A stretch of DNA of 64,000 nt from Ecdyonurus torrentis. Taxonomy: Eukaryota > Arthropoda > Insecta > Ephemeroptera > Heptageniidae. The stretch spans positions 11,790,125 to 11,854,124 of the forward strand of contig OX439131.1 of the NCBI GenBank assembly GCA_949318235.1, in the 5' to 3' direction. The notes under the pieces were generated by a model. The model saw nothing but the letters and a program-made list of their open reading frames with translations. It ran no database searches and was not told where the DNA came from. The translations under genes and the position numbers were made by a program. Every line of letters begins with the position of its first letter. The first letter of the stretch is position 1. Shown in pieces: positions 1 through 13,090 of the stretch.

Positions 1-1890
1 GTATTTGGAATAACAAGAAATCAAATCAATAACTACCTTTAATGCAACGTTGAACAAATATAACTTATTTCCACGAAAGAAAGAAATTCAAGATAACTTA
101 CATAAAAAAATACTGTTTCATGAACAGGTACTTGGTACTCTAAATGATCTATTTATCAAGTTATTGCGGTATATACTGTAGGAGATGCTATTGCTGTTTG
201 ATTGTGTGAGTGCGAAAACTCACTCCCTATATATGAAGTTTTATTTATGCACTAGTTACAATATTGCTTACATTAAAAAAGGCACTTCATAATTTCAATA
301 AAAAATTCAAAAAGAAAAAGTGAAAAAGCACTCAGGCTACGTTTTAGCCACAAAAAAAAAAAAAAAAAAAAAAAAAAACGTGGTAAAAAAGGTTTGTGTA
401 GTGTATACAAGCATATAAAGTAGCGTTATTCGTCATACTCATTCTTTATAAAAATCTCAACTTGTTTTCTATTATGATGGTTTACTAATGAAAATAATTA
501 GATAAGAGATAAAAAAAAAACTTGATGAATGCAGGCAAGTTGCACGCTGACAGATTTTGAGCGCCAACTTCTGTTCATATCAAACAAAAACACACTCATG
601 CATGATGAGATTTTTATGTAAAATATGGAAGAAGTTTCCACAGACTGAGTCTTGAGCGCTTTTTTTTTATGTGATGACATTGTATACATATGCAACTTTT
701 ATCTCTTTTCATGGATGTTTTTTTACCCCTTTTATATAAAAGTATAACATGAAAAACAGTTTTTTTTTTTGAAGAGGCAGCGAAAGAGGGAGAGGAAATA
801 TACTATCATTTTTTACTTTGAGAATATTATGTCAGAAAAAAGTGTTATATTTCTAAGTAAATATTTACGCTGCATTTCATATTGACTTTTTGTACTCACA
901 AAGGAGACATTTTCTTAAGTTTATACATATCTAGCTTTCTTTCGCAAGTTGTTCAAACGCTTCGCATTACTAAAACGCCAGATTTTAACCTTAATGGTTC
1001 AACTGTAACTCATATCTTTAAATGTTAAATAATATATTTTTAATACACTACATACTTAATAAATATTAAATAAAAATACATTTACATTTAGCAACAATGC
1101 TGAAATTGAGTTCATAAATGTTGATAGCAAGTGACTTTTTGTCCTGAACAATATAGAAAGAAGTCTAATCTCCAAAAGTTCATAATTTCTCTTTTTAACG
1201 GTTTCATAATACATAAATTACATGAAAATTTTGTAATATTTTAATCCTTTTAACAATGTTCAAATAAAATTTAGAATTTTATTTAACTGTATTACGTCTT
1301 TCTATCGGTCCCTCTATTGTACTGCACCTCGAATGTACAGGTGCATTCACATTCAACTATTTGTTTTTGCAGTATTGTGTGTAATAACATTATTTTGGTA
1401 AATTGAAATAATTACTTTGCTGCGTTAATTTAAAACAAATAAACAAATATGTAAATGCATCTTAATAACACCTCCACACACAGGCTGCTCATGTTATTTT
1501 ATTTATTATTATGGTTCAATAAAGAAGGATAAAAAACGTAAAATGCAAGAACAAAATTGCCAATTGATAAAAGTTACAATTGTACGCTAAATTCAGCATT
1601 GTAGCAATTCACAACCTCTTATTTTAAAAAGTTGTGTTTAACAAATGTAGATTTTGATCTTAAAAATTTAATATGTAAACATCAACATCAGAATAACTTT
1701 ATAAAATTTCCAAATAATACTATCTTTAATAATATAATTTAATCAAACTGAAATTATATAAAATTAAATATGAACATTAATTGATTTTTGTTTTCCATTG
1801 AGATTAAAACAAACAACAATTTATATTTAAATCACTTGGATAGATTTTGTAAAAACATTTTGATACTAAAATTGAGACAATGTCAATAAT
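1..1890. other. A+T-rich intron or intergenic DNA
   Basis: Poly(A) at 352-378. Nothing else recognisable; by symmetry it should correspond to about 43.3-45.2 kb, but no convincing match was found by eye. Confidence 0.5.
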
Positions 1891-2022
1891 GTTAATCTTG
1901 TTTACATTGCGATATCGCTGAGCTCTGAAAAATAATCAAGTGTTTTCTTTGTTCAGCAAGGCAACACGTGCAACTTGCGTTGCCTAGCAACCAATAAACC
2001 TCGTTGTTAATTCAGACTCACA
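1891..2022 (+). repeat. Conserved arm block A, left copy
   Basis: This block matches the reverse complement of 43190-43320 across about 130 bases. Shared stretches include tttctttgttcagc, aggcaacacgtgca and ttgttaattcag. It contains the E-box and X-box-like pair described separately. Confidence 0.75.
1965..1991 (+). promoter_or_regulatory. Conserved E-box plus RFX X-box-like pair, left copy
   Basis: CACGTG lies at 1965-1970 and the imperfect palindrome GTTGCCTAGCAAC at 1979-1991. The palindrome resembles the RFX-family X-box (GTTGCC...GCAAC type, here with a 13-base spacing). Both motifs persist in the mirror copy (43216-43242) with the same order and spacing while bases between them changed. 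Whether this is an enhancer or promoter element is inference. Confidence 0.45.
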
Positions 2023-2996
2023 AATAATGTAAGAAAAACTAGACGCACTCTAATGAATTTTAATGTGCTGCAAATGTAAAATAAACGAAACATTATAATA
2101 TAATTGTACTGTAACGAATGACTTAAATCTCTCGTACTTAATTTTTTTACTGTATTTTTACTTAACTTGTCTATGTATAATATGCTTTAACTCTTAAAAA
2201 AATTGTATTTAGATATCATCTTAATAAAGGTTTTTGGATTGCTTGAAATTAAATTTAAATAAAATAATCTATTATGTAATAAATAATAATAAAAGATGAA
2301 TTGAATATTTAATAAAGACTCACGGTAAACCATTATAAATCATTTGTCATTTAAAACAAAACAGCACGAAAACATTACAAAATGTAGTTTTATTATAGGA
2401 AAAAGACAATCTGTTTGAATTCCAGTAATAAATACACATCAACATGGTTCAGAGAATAATGGTATCATTTCGTCCAAGTTTACCTATAAAAAATTGTTAT
2501 AAAAACTTTATATAAATGTAATTCCTTCAGTATGCAATATGTATACTTTTTATTTCAAAATTTTTTGTGGATGCAATAAAAGTTTTATTACTACATTTGC
2601 TCATCTGGCGTGAGTAAAACTTATTTTCCCCTAAAGTTCTGTTATTCAGCATTTTTAAAGAGAAAGAAAATTATTTAAGAAAATAAGGAGAAATAAAGTT
2701 TGAGAGTTACCTCACACAAGAACGAACGATACAATAATAATTTGTAATACTTCTTATTCAATTTTATATGTAATTGAAATATAACAAAGGAAATGTTTTA
2801 ATAATTAAATTATATTCCCTTTTAAAATACGAAAATCCAAATAAATCAATTTTTTTTAAGGAAATAAGAAAAACTTTTTAAGTATGAAAATACTTATTGT
2901 TTGTGTTGGATTGTATAAAAACAACGTAAAAAGTTATAAGTTGATCGAAAAAAACTGTTTTATTATATTACTTTTTTTTATATATATTTTGTGAGT

Positions 2997-3235
2997 CTAA
3001 ACTTTTGCGTATGTTAGTTGCCAACAACAGTCTGTTAGAAAGAGTGAGAGAGAGCGAGAGACAGAATGGAATGAGTATGTAGAAAGCTTGAGTGCGTGCA
3101 TTAGCGGCGAGAAAAAGGACAAAATTACATTAGCGAACAAACATTGTAAGCAGAGCCGGTTGCGTGGAAATCGATGTTTTTGCCTCCGCAGCGAGCGCTT
3201 CTTTACTTTGTGACCAACACACCCCTTCATTCAGC
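2997..3235 (+). repeat. Conserved arm block B, left copy
   Basis: The 61 bases at 3073-3133 are identical to the reverse complement of 42622-42682. A second near-identical stretch follows (aaatcgatgtttttgcctcc and onward to 3210). Open frames across this block occur on opposite strands in the two copies and lack coding-like substitution, so it reads as a non-coding conserved element. Confidence 0.8.
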
Positions 3236-3639
3236 AAAGAAACTGAATATAGTCGTATATTATATGCAACAGAATAATATTACCAAATAGAAGCGTTTTT
3301 CAAATAACATTTTACTATAAGTGCTCGAAGGAAAAAAAAAATCTTAAATCAGGGGAGAAGTTTCCAGTTTTTCTTCATTTTAAGTAGAACTTTTTAAACT
3401 AATCTTAATTTTACGAAGATGGTCTTTTATGCTATATAGAAATAAAGGAAAATAAATCTGCAGGAATGAAACTAACATGTATAAAAATGATAAAAAAAAT
3501 ATATATACTAGAATGCAATAAAAAAATACAATGCCAATTTGAGAATAGAAATGACATTTTAATTTGCAGTGTTTGAGATTGAAGGCAAACAAATAGACAT
3601 GCAGTAAAAAAGAAGGCAATACTGAACGAGACGCTTTAC

Positions 3640-3765
3640 GGTCTGAACTTTTGTTCCGCTCTTACAAATACAATCAATTCTCAGAGGTTTGAATAGCAAT
3701 TTACACTTGACAAAACATGAAAGAGTCGGGATATTAAATTTTTTATCAATCACATTGCATTTTGT
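3640..3765 (+). repeat. Conserved arm block C, left copy
   Basis: Mirrors 42130-42265. Shared segments include gtttgaatagcaattta and tgattgataaaaa in inverse orientation. No coding signal was seen. Confidence 0.65.
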
Positions 3766-4509
3766 TTGTGGACTCAAAATAAAACGCTACATCCTTTGAA
3801 ATTAGATATCTGTTATTGATATAAAAAGCACTATTACAATTTATTAAATTTATATGAAATAGACGTATCTTATATATTTTTTATTACAATTTCAAACTAC
3901 ATAAATAGAAAATTAATAATTCTGAATAAATTTTATGACTTTTTTACCATTTTACTATAATGCAGAGAGTTAATTTGAAATTAGGTGATTTAATTATTTT
4001 CATTTAAAAGAAAAAGTTTTTAGATATGTATTGAACTGAATGCATTATATATTAAAGTAAAAATAGCTGAGAAATAGTTAAGAGTAGTTTTTAGTTTTAA
4101 AAGGTTTTTATTGATCAAACGATCTCATTCATAAATTAATCAAAATACTGATTGCCACGTTACGTTTTTTTTTTTTTTTTTAACTGTAAATTTAAATTAA
4201 GTTTAATTTTTTAATTTTTTTTTCTACAATGAAACGGAAGCTTTGAAATATTTTGAAATATACAGCTCTTTAAAACAACAACTTATGAAAATTAAAAATG
4301 ATTGTGGTAAGAGAGTAAAGGATATGAATGTGATGTGGGATGTGTAATCGTTAACATGCCCAGCGGGCTGCATAGATTTCAGGATACCTTCTCACTGATG
4401 TCTTCAAGTATAAACGTAAGTTTTTATATTTTCTTACTAATGAAACAGCTTATTTATAAGGCTTATTATGGTTTTTGTTTAAAAATGAGGAGATAGATAA
4501 AAGTGTATA

Positions 4510-4625
4510 TTTAGCTATAATCAAAAGTTTCACCGACTTGCTACATTGCCGGTGGAGAGGTAGACTTCATGGGGAGAAGTAGAGTTTGATGAAAACATGT
4601 CAGTGAGAATTCTCGCTCACATTTG
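4510..4625 (+). repeat. Conserved arm block D, left copy
   Basis: Mirrors 41065-41165; shared pieces include the inverse of aaactcttcatctccc and accggcggtaaag with a few changes. No coding signal was seen. Confidence 0.55.
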
Positions 4626-5284
4626 CGAGTTATTTTTCAGCGTGACCCAGGACAGCTCACATGCTCGTCATCATGCGGACAACGCACGTGCAATCAATCA
4701 CAAATTATAGGAGAGCTTTTTCTTGTGAAATTTTTAAAAAGTAGTTACTATACAGGTTCGGACACATTCTAATCACCAAATAACTAAAGAGTCTATCATT
4801 ATTATATTTTATTTTATTTTAATAACTAAAATACGCAATGTCATTTAACCTATAGATGACACTTTACAAATCCCATCATTTAATGGATTAGTTCATTTTA
4901 TTGATTTTTTGTTAGTATATAAAGGTTAAATTATTACTTTTTCAAAATTTATATACGAAATATAAACCATAATTTAATTAAAAGCTATAAGAATATTTTA
5001 ATAAAATAATTTTTAAAAAATGAGTAATTTTTTCATATATTATTTAGTATTTTTAATACAATTACCATTATCATTATTATTTGAAAATAAATAGTAAAAA
5101 AAAAAAAAAGTGTTAGTTTCTGTCTTTATTTTTCATATGGAAGAAAAGACGAAGAAGAAGAAAAAAAAAAGGGGGGGGGGAGTCTAATTTGGACGATGTA
5201 AGAAAACTTTAAGTTCTTATTTCTCGTGTTCACGTGCCATGTGGAGCTCTAGTTTCCTTTTCTTTTTACTTGCGTTGTCTTATT

Positions 5285-5700
5285 GCTAGTGACTTTTTTT
5301 TATGACATTCTATACAGCACAAAGTTTCACCCTGCACAATTAACTGCCCCTTTGCTGACAATATTATTTTATAAGTTTGTCGTTGCCAGAAAATAAAGAC
5401 AAGTTGACATAAAATTTTCTATGACAATGCCCATCAGTCCTCGGTGTATGAAGTAAAATTTACGACTGATATCCCTTTGGCACAATTTTGGATCTTATTT
5501 TTATTTACTGTGTATAAACTGTAGCTGCAATAATATTGTTCTTGCAACGTGCAGGCATTAAAATTTCAGCACTGTATTATTGTGTCTTATGTAAGAACCA
5601 ATGAAAATGTAGTTTTGTGGTCTCATTATTATTTAACTTTACTTGTCATAACTTGTGTTTGCTATAGCCTTGTTTACAAAGCACGTACTTTTTTATGTAA
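5285..5700 (+). repeat. Ultraconserved arm block E, left copy
   Basis: About 400 bases match the reverse complement of 39930-40325. In 5311-5492 I count about six differences in about 180 bases (around 96-97% identity), far above the surrounding arm. Both copies have short open frames but on opposite genomic strands and with disruptive indels (for example around 5553 and 5592), so coding is unlikely. A conserved regulatory element or non-coding RNA is more plausible. Confidence 0.8.
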
Positions 5701-7114
5701 TTGGGATGCTATGTTTAATACATATAAGCATATCGAACTTAAAAATTTGTAATAGTTTATTGTAATTCTTATACTGTGTTTCAATATTTAAAATAAATGA
5801 AGACTGTAGACAAAATGTCAATTTAATGACATAACTGTAATTCCAAATTTACTAACTCTTCATATAATATTAATTGAATTAACTCGTAATTATATTTTGT
5901 CATGATGTATGAAGAGAAAAAAAAATTGTTTAAAAAATAAAGTTTATGCCTTCAAATTCTTACAGAACAGCTTCAGACCGAATGATTTACGATATGAATC
6001 TAAAGTCGAGATTGTAGACTTTGTAAGGAAAAAGTATAAAGTTTATGTATGCTTTAAGGTCTACATTATATTTATCCAAAAATTGTTTTGTTTTTATTGC
6101 ACGTCATGTTTTATTTTTCTTTCTGATTCCAACTGAACCTACAAAAATCTAAAAATTCGTTGACATTGGATATTGTACAATGAAGTCGTAAAATTTGTTA
6201 TAACGTTTCCTCTGAGATTTTTTTTTTATTTATTTATTTTTTGGTTGGGCCAAAATATTACTCTTCATGTTTTTTTGATTTGGATGTTTAAAATATATCG
6301 TGGCAAACATACTCGCAAATCAGTGAATTTTGAATATAAATTGTCTTGTATACAATTTAACTCTATAATTTAAAAAAAAGTCCAATCTATCGTATATAAC
6401 TTTTACTTTATTTCTTTTGCTTTATTTTATAATGTTAAATGTTTTCCTATAAAAATACCAATAGTTGAACTGTATTTGGACGTGAGTTGTGTTTAGCCAT
6501 TGATATAGATGTTTACAACTTACTTGCCAATAAACTCTTGAGCATTTTTAATTGATATAGTTAAACCGTATTTTTGTTAGATACAAACATATAACACAAT
6601 ATTTCCGTACTTTGCATATAATTGCTTCAACTTTTTTGTTTATATACAAGAACAAAATTAAAATTATAAAAATTATTTTGCACTTGATAATCTTAATTTT
6701 CTTTGCTGAATTTTCAACTTACTATTCGTTAAAAATATTTATAAGTATTCCAAGTTAAGATCATCATGTTTCAAAAACAAATACACAAAGTCATATTTGC
6801 TTAAAAAAACAACAACACTACAATTACTGTGAAAAGCTTTTTGTATTATTATTTATTGTTTTCTACTCTGTTTTAAAATAATTAAAGTTGATATTAAAAA
6901 TATATACAACCAGGTCAAGTATAATGTTTTAGTAGAGTGTATTAAAATAATTATAATCAAGATAAAAGCAAAGAACTTTGAAGATTCAAAAGAAATTTAC
7001 GTCACGGAAGCTTTTTTTTAATAATATTTATTTATTTTAAATGTTGTGCTCTTAAAATCAAATAAATTAAAAATATATTTATGTCAAAGCTGTGTGCTTT
7101 GCTGTCAAAGTAAG

Positions 7115-7118
7115 ACAT

Positions 7119-7179
<61 letters not shown>

Positions 7180-7369
7180 AAAATATTATTTGAATATAAA
7201 AAAGGAGAAGAGATGGTTTAAAAATCCACACACATCACACGGAAATTTTGGCGAACAAAAGATAATTATACGTCAGTTAATTACAGCATCAATTATGAAC
7301 ATTTCAAAGTCAAATGAACGTTTGTGACAAACGCTAGAGTTTTTACGTGTCTGAAATAAAAAGCCTTTG

Positions 7370-7375
<6 letters not shown>
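7115..7375 (+). repeat. Conserved arm block F, left copy
   Basis: Bases 7253-7296 (44 bases) are identical to the reverse complement of 38390-38433, and flanking sequence to 7375 stays close. The adjacent (GA)n at 7123-7176 lines up with the (CT)n at 38508-38583, so that microsatellite predates the duplication or arose from a shared seed. Confidence 0.8.
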
Positions 7376-7409
<34 letters not shown>

Positions 7410-8841
7410 CATATACCGTACGTAATGAAATATAAATGAAATTACTTCAACATTTGATGTTATAGAACCATAAATTATTTATTAATATTGTTCAACGATA
7501 TACGTAGTATACCTTAGTCGATTTAATTATCAGTAAATAAAAATAATTCGTTAATGTATCTTTTATTATACACTTATAAAGTCATTAAAAAGCCATAATG
7601 AATCTAAATATATTATATTTTCATGTATATGTGATATTATCTGCATAATAATAATAATATAAATCTTAATTTCATAGCTCTATATTTTTAATGTATAAAT
7701 AATTCAATAAATAGTTATAATTAAAATTGAAAATTATGATTCAAATACTGATGTTGAAATTTCAAAATGGAACTAGTAATAATTTTTTAATTGTTGTGCT
7801 AATTGCTTCTTAGATAAATGGAGTTATAAACAATTATCATTAAATTTCATTGCAAAACGTAAATAAAATTGTTTTAATACAATTTTATTTAGCAGTTAAA
7901 TATTACTTACTTACATAATTCAACTTCAGTGTAACAAAGTAATTTTCAGTAAAGAAAAAAAAAGTTAGTATAAAAATTGCAGTTCATACAGAATTAATAC
8001 ATAGTGATTACCCCTGAGAATAACAGTGTAAACAAAATTGTTATGAAAAAGGAAACATTCGAAATAAACTTTCTTAACAACTTTCTTGGTTAAAAAAAAA
8101 GAGGAAAAAGTATACATATATTTTATAAGAAATTATACTGCATTTTTCTCTTTTACGCCAATATTACAGTCTTAATAGAATAACTTTACTGCATTTACGA
8201 TAAAAAAAAAATTCTATTTTTCTAAAACTATATTTTGAATTACTGATAAATTTTCTTGCATTATAAAAAATAAAGCTACAGTATAAAATAATTTATATTT
8301 ACCGTCACATTTTGATACCATACCATAGTGGTGTAATTCATGACTTACAGTTTTTCTTTAAGATCGTATTTTATAAGCATAGTTAAGAATTCTATTGCCT
8401 TCAAATGACCTAACAGTAAGTGTTTTGATAAATAATCGCACCCGCATACCTAACACCTAATTGAGAAAGAACAATACATTTGCATATATAGTCTTGAATA
8501 AAAATAAAATAATGCTGAGAGGAATATCACTATTTACTCGACGTTTATCAACAATGACATTTTCTTCTCTTTCTGTTCTCACAAATAAGTCTCAAACAAT
8601 ACATGGAATTTATATTGAAAATGAAAAATAATATATTTACTGTATAATTAATGATACAAAAAGTATGAATTGAAAACAATATGATAAGATAAAATAACAA
8701 TAAACTAAACGTTGAAATTTGAGCATACCAAAATTGTTTTGTTTGAATATTATATGTACACTCTGCCACTCTGCTGGTAATTAATTTGTACCCTCAAGCC
8801 TCAAATTTTATTTTTTTAAACAAATTTTTGTAGTATTCTGT

Positions 8842-8967
<126 letters not shown>

Positions 8968-9059
8968 ATGCAGAATTATAACACAGCAATAAAAAAGTAT
9001 TGTATAGCCTTGAAAAATTACCACAATAATTTAATTATTTGTATATTACAAAATGTAAT

Positions 9060-9300
9060 TAGGAGCCACACCCAATTATATATAAAAGCCATAATGGATA
9101 TATGTGATGAAAGGGGTATTAAGTTTCTATTGTAAACTGAAAATAATGCTAATATTGTACTTTAATAACATGTAATGTAAAATTAATTAATCATGCTTTA
9201 CTTTAACAATACACATATACAAGGTTTGGAAATTTAGTATGCAAGGTAGGAGCTTTTTTTTATGTTTGTGACGTCATAATATAGCTTCCCTCTTTCTTTG
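9060..9300 (+). repeat. Conserved arm block G, left copy
   Basis: Mirrors 35265-35525; shared inverse segments include the region around taatgctaatattgtac and the flanking sequence of agcttcc.ctctttcttt. It is moderately diverged. Confidence 0.6.
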
Positions 9301-9314
9301 CAAACACACTGGAG

Positions 9315-9386
9315 CAATCTCTCTCTCTTTCACACACAAACACACACACACACACACGCTCTCTCTTTCTCTCTCTTACTTTCTTT
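9315..9386. repeat. (CT)n(CA)n(CT)n compound repeat
   Basis: Tracts of ctctct, cacaca and ctctct follow conserved block G. The stretch from here to 11.85 kb holds poly(T) at 10834-10865 and otherwise nothing recognisable. Confidence 0.8.
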
Positions 9387-10831
9387 TCTAATTTTCTTTA
9401 TGTAAATATGAACATCACTTTTATATAAATTCTTTGAGCAATTACGTATAAGAAATTTAAAACTTTATTAGATATTTATAATATACTAAACCTCACCTCT
9501 TATATTTAGTTATATTTATGAAATTATATTATAATAATAATAATAATAAAAGTTAACTGTATATTAAAGATGCAAGAAAGTTATGCCGCTCATCTATATA
9601 ATATGAAATTTATTCACTGACTTTGAACAGTTGCTATTTTATATTTTGCACATCATAATAAGGTGCGATGTAGGTTGCTGGGAAAGACGGAGAGAGCAAA
9701 AAAAAAAAAAAAAAGAAAAAAAAAGTTGCGTCTTTTGAGCGCAAATTAACTTTTCTACTCTTTTCAAGTTGAACAAAAAGTTTTGATAAAGTTGTTACTA
9801 AAGTTTACTTCCTGTCTTTACACTATAAACAAGGGATATGAAAAACGTATGAGCACAATAACTTATGATATTACTATATAATAAATTGATCTATCTGAAA
9901 TAATAATTTCGATGAGTAGAAGTAGAATACATTCTCATTCTATGGACTATACAGTACTATAGATTACTAGGGCATAATTTTCTATATTTGATTGTGTTTT
10001 TGTTAGTTGCATGTTGTGTTTTGGTTCATTTGTTTTACTCTGTAAAGACATGGAACGTAATAAAATCTTATATCTTATACGTAAAGAATATATGTAATAA
10101 ATGAAAATAAAAGTTTTTAATTTACTAAATTTTTAAAATAAATCTGAAATAGACATCTGAAATAGATTTATAATATTTCAAATAGGAAAAATAAAAAGTA
10201 AGCATTTTTTTAATTAACAATGTTTAAAAGAAAACTTCTTGTGTTAGTATTTTTTCTTAATATGTATATGAAGAAATTTGCATGTAAAGTTGTTTTTGAT
10301 ATCATGTTTACTGTTTTCACTAGAATGCTTTTAAATTTATTGTCATATTGTGTTATTGTGCTACATCTTTGCCAAAGTCCAGCCAACATATTTTCTGATC
10401 GACGAGTACCACACAATTGTGTTAATATATTTATCATTTAAATCCATATTATCCATATACTATAAAATATATGGTCACAATAGTGATTACAATCATAATG
10501 ATGCACATACACGTGTCGGCACATACAACCTGGTATTTACTATGCCCAGAGAAAACGTGGAAACGTCTTAACAGGCTGATCGGTGAACGGACCAGCGTTA
10601 TATATAAGAAACTCAAATAATAATTTATTTACATCGCATATGACAAACTTTTAAACTACAATGTGAAAAACGTAATGACATATTTTTTGTGTGTACGTTT
10701 CTCAAGTATTAAGCTTATTTACTTGCGACCAACAGTTGAAAGTTATTTTTAAAAAATTCTAAATAAATACATTAAATTCTTCTCATGTTCAGTACTTATG
10801 GTACGAAAGTTTTCAAATATCAATATACGTT

Positions 10832-10866
<35 letters not shown>

Positions 10867-11849
10867 TACCAGCTGTCTTGTGTACTGAACCGAATAGAAA
10901 AAAAAGTTTAATCGTGACGTCTGGTTAAGAGCAAAAACCAATATAAAGTAATTTTATTTAACCTTGCCAGTGATAAATAACAGGTAAAGTTATATTGAAC
11001 TCTACTGCATCTGATAAATTTTTTATTACTTTGTATTTAAGTTCCCTAGTTGATGTAAATAAAAAAAGAAGTTGAGTGATCGAGAGTTTTGTAAAAAAAA
11101 AAAATAATTATCAAAAAAGAGTAGATGGTACGAGAGGAAAGAGCAAGGAGCAAGAATACGACATCATGGTCTGGGTTGGTTGAAGTATTTGAAAATAAAT
11201 AAACTTGTCCCAGATTTTTTTGTTTTTTGTTTTTTTTTACCAATGAAACTTCACCCTTTTTTTTAATAAGAATATTCTAATAAAATTTGGCGAGGTTATT
11301 TGGATGGTAAAACATTCAATCTGGATCGAGAGTTCGTGGAACTGTAAGTTTAAAAGAACATTTATGATACAAATTATGAGTCTGAGAGAAACAAGGAAAG
11401 GGAAAGTTCTATAGTATATCAATTACTAGATTAAAGAGCAATGTTGTTGGCTTACCTAATTATGTATGCATATTTCTACATGTAAACAAAATTTGTGAGT
11501 TTTGTTGTAATAACTAAATAAATAATCAACTAAATATCAACTGTTATTGATATAAAATTATAAAAATTTTTTTCTAATACACGACTTGTACTAGAATGTT
11601 TGTCATTGTTGTTAACTTTCAAGTGATAAAGTTGCTTACATGCAATGGTTTCTTATGGAAAAATGAATTTGATTACAAAGTTTTGAAACAAGGAAAAAGG
11701 TAGATCGTGAATTATTAACAAGGATTATTCATTATTACTGCATTAAAGAAAGTGACATTAAACTCTTTATCCGTACAACGTTTTTTTTTATGTGTTTGAT
11801 TGACACACATAATATTTCATTCAAATTTCAAATGATTACTAGGAAGAAT

Positions 11850-12045
11850 TGTAAAGAAAAGTTACTTCAAACTCGTGTGCTAATAGAGAAAGAGGACATT
11901 GAGAAATAGTGGTTCATTTTATTCCCTCGTCTTGTTCACATCCATCATATTGCTGTCATATCTCCCACCTGAGTCTTCTATATACTTTCATAATGCCAGC
12001 TTTAAACTTCCTAATAATCTACATTATTATTATTTTTTCTGTAAC
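11850..12045 (+). repeat. Conserved arm block H, left copy
   Basis: Bases 11913-11977 (65 bases) are identical to the reverse complement of 33131-33195. Similarity continues on both sides. An apparent frame (SFYSLVLFTSIILLSYLPPE) is open in both copies but breaks down immediately outside the identical core, so identity here may be nucleotide-level rather than protein-level. Confidence 0.8.
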
Positions 12046-12869
12046 ACAAAACTACAGCGCATTAAGTATTATTTTACTTTGTGCATTCTGTACGATTGTG
12101 TTTACATTGTTAAAATCTTCAATACGCAATTTAGAAAATTAATTTGAATTAATTTAGAAGCTAAACAAATTCTCCCCCATACTTAAAACTAGGGGAGAAA
12201 ACCACCAACAAGGGCGAGAAAAAGTCAAATTTCACCTAAGGTTCCCCAGCGTAAATTATTGCACGACTCTAACGTTACATAACATCAAAATTCTTGTATT
12301 TTTGTGGTCATTTATATTTACATAGAAATTTAATTTCTAGGTCATGAATTTCATTGCAAATTTTGCAGTTAAAGTTTCATCACTTTTGTATTAAATTGTT
12401 AAACAATAAAAATATGATTCATATGTTTATAAACTATCAATATCATACAGGCAATAAAAATGACGTAAGCTGTCAATAATTGTCAAATATTTAAACATAT
12501 CTATTGAAAAAAATGGTAATTTATTTTTTTAAGCTACATTCAGTGGCATTACAATTCAATCATACCATTTCAAATTTAGATCGGAAATATATTCTATTAA
12601 ATATTTTACATTTTAAATTTACGGTACAATGAAAATGTTGATGCTATATAGAAACAGGTTTTTGTTTTTATTTAAATTCAAATACATTTTTTCAAAAGCA
12701 ACAAGGTTACAAAAATCAAAAGATTCTTGTCAAAATACCTATAATTAACTTTCATAACTTATAGACCTAAAACCATAGACCACATATTACAACATGTGCT
12801 TTTTATTGAATAAACACGAAATGCGATCTTCAAAACTGATGACAATTTCTACCAGAATCTTAATGTAGC

Positions 12870-13090
12870 CACACGAGAGAGCGTGAAAATACTGTAAAGT
12901 ATGCAATTTGCGTGACTATTCATGTTTCTGACGTCAGAAACATGCAAAAATTAGTAAAAAAAAAAATTGTGCGCGTTGAAAAAATTGAAATTTTCTGATC
13001 ACTGCTACGGAGCTACAGTTGGGTTTTGAGACAAACTAAAGTTATTTATGTAAGTACCATCACGTGTTTTGTGATATAAATGATTATGTT
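12870..13090 (-). mobile_element. Decayed relative of the piggyBac-like MITE at 46883
   Basis: Reverse-complement similarity to 46883-47198 includes agtatgcaatttgcgtga, gatcactgctacggagct and agttgggttttgagacaa. The terminal repeats are no longer clear. The copy contains tgtttctgacgtcagaaaca, a perfect 20-base palindrome at the place where the other copy has an imperfect one. Confidence 0.65.

Noticed and set aside
7046..7327. 93-residue frame with an RE repeat
   Set aside because: The central part is the (GA)n microsatellite, and the right-arm copy of the rest does not keep the frame.
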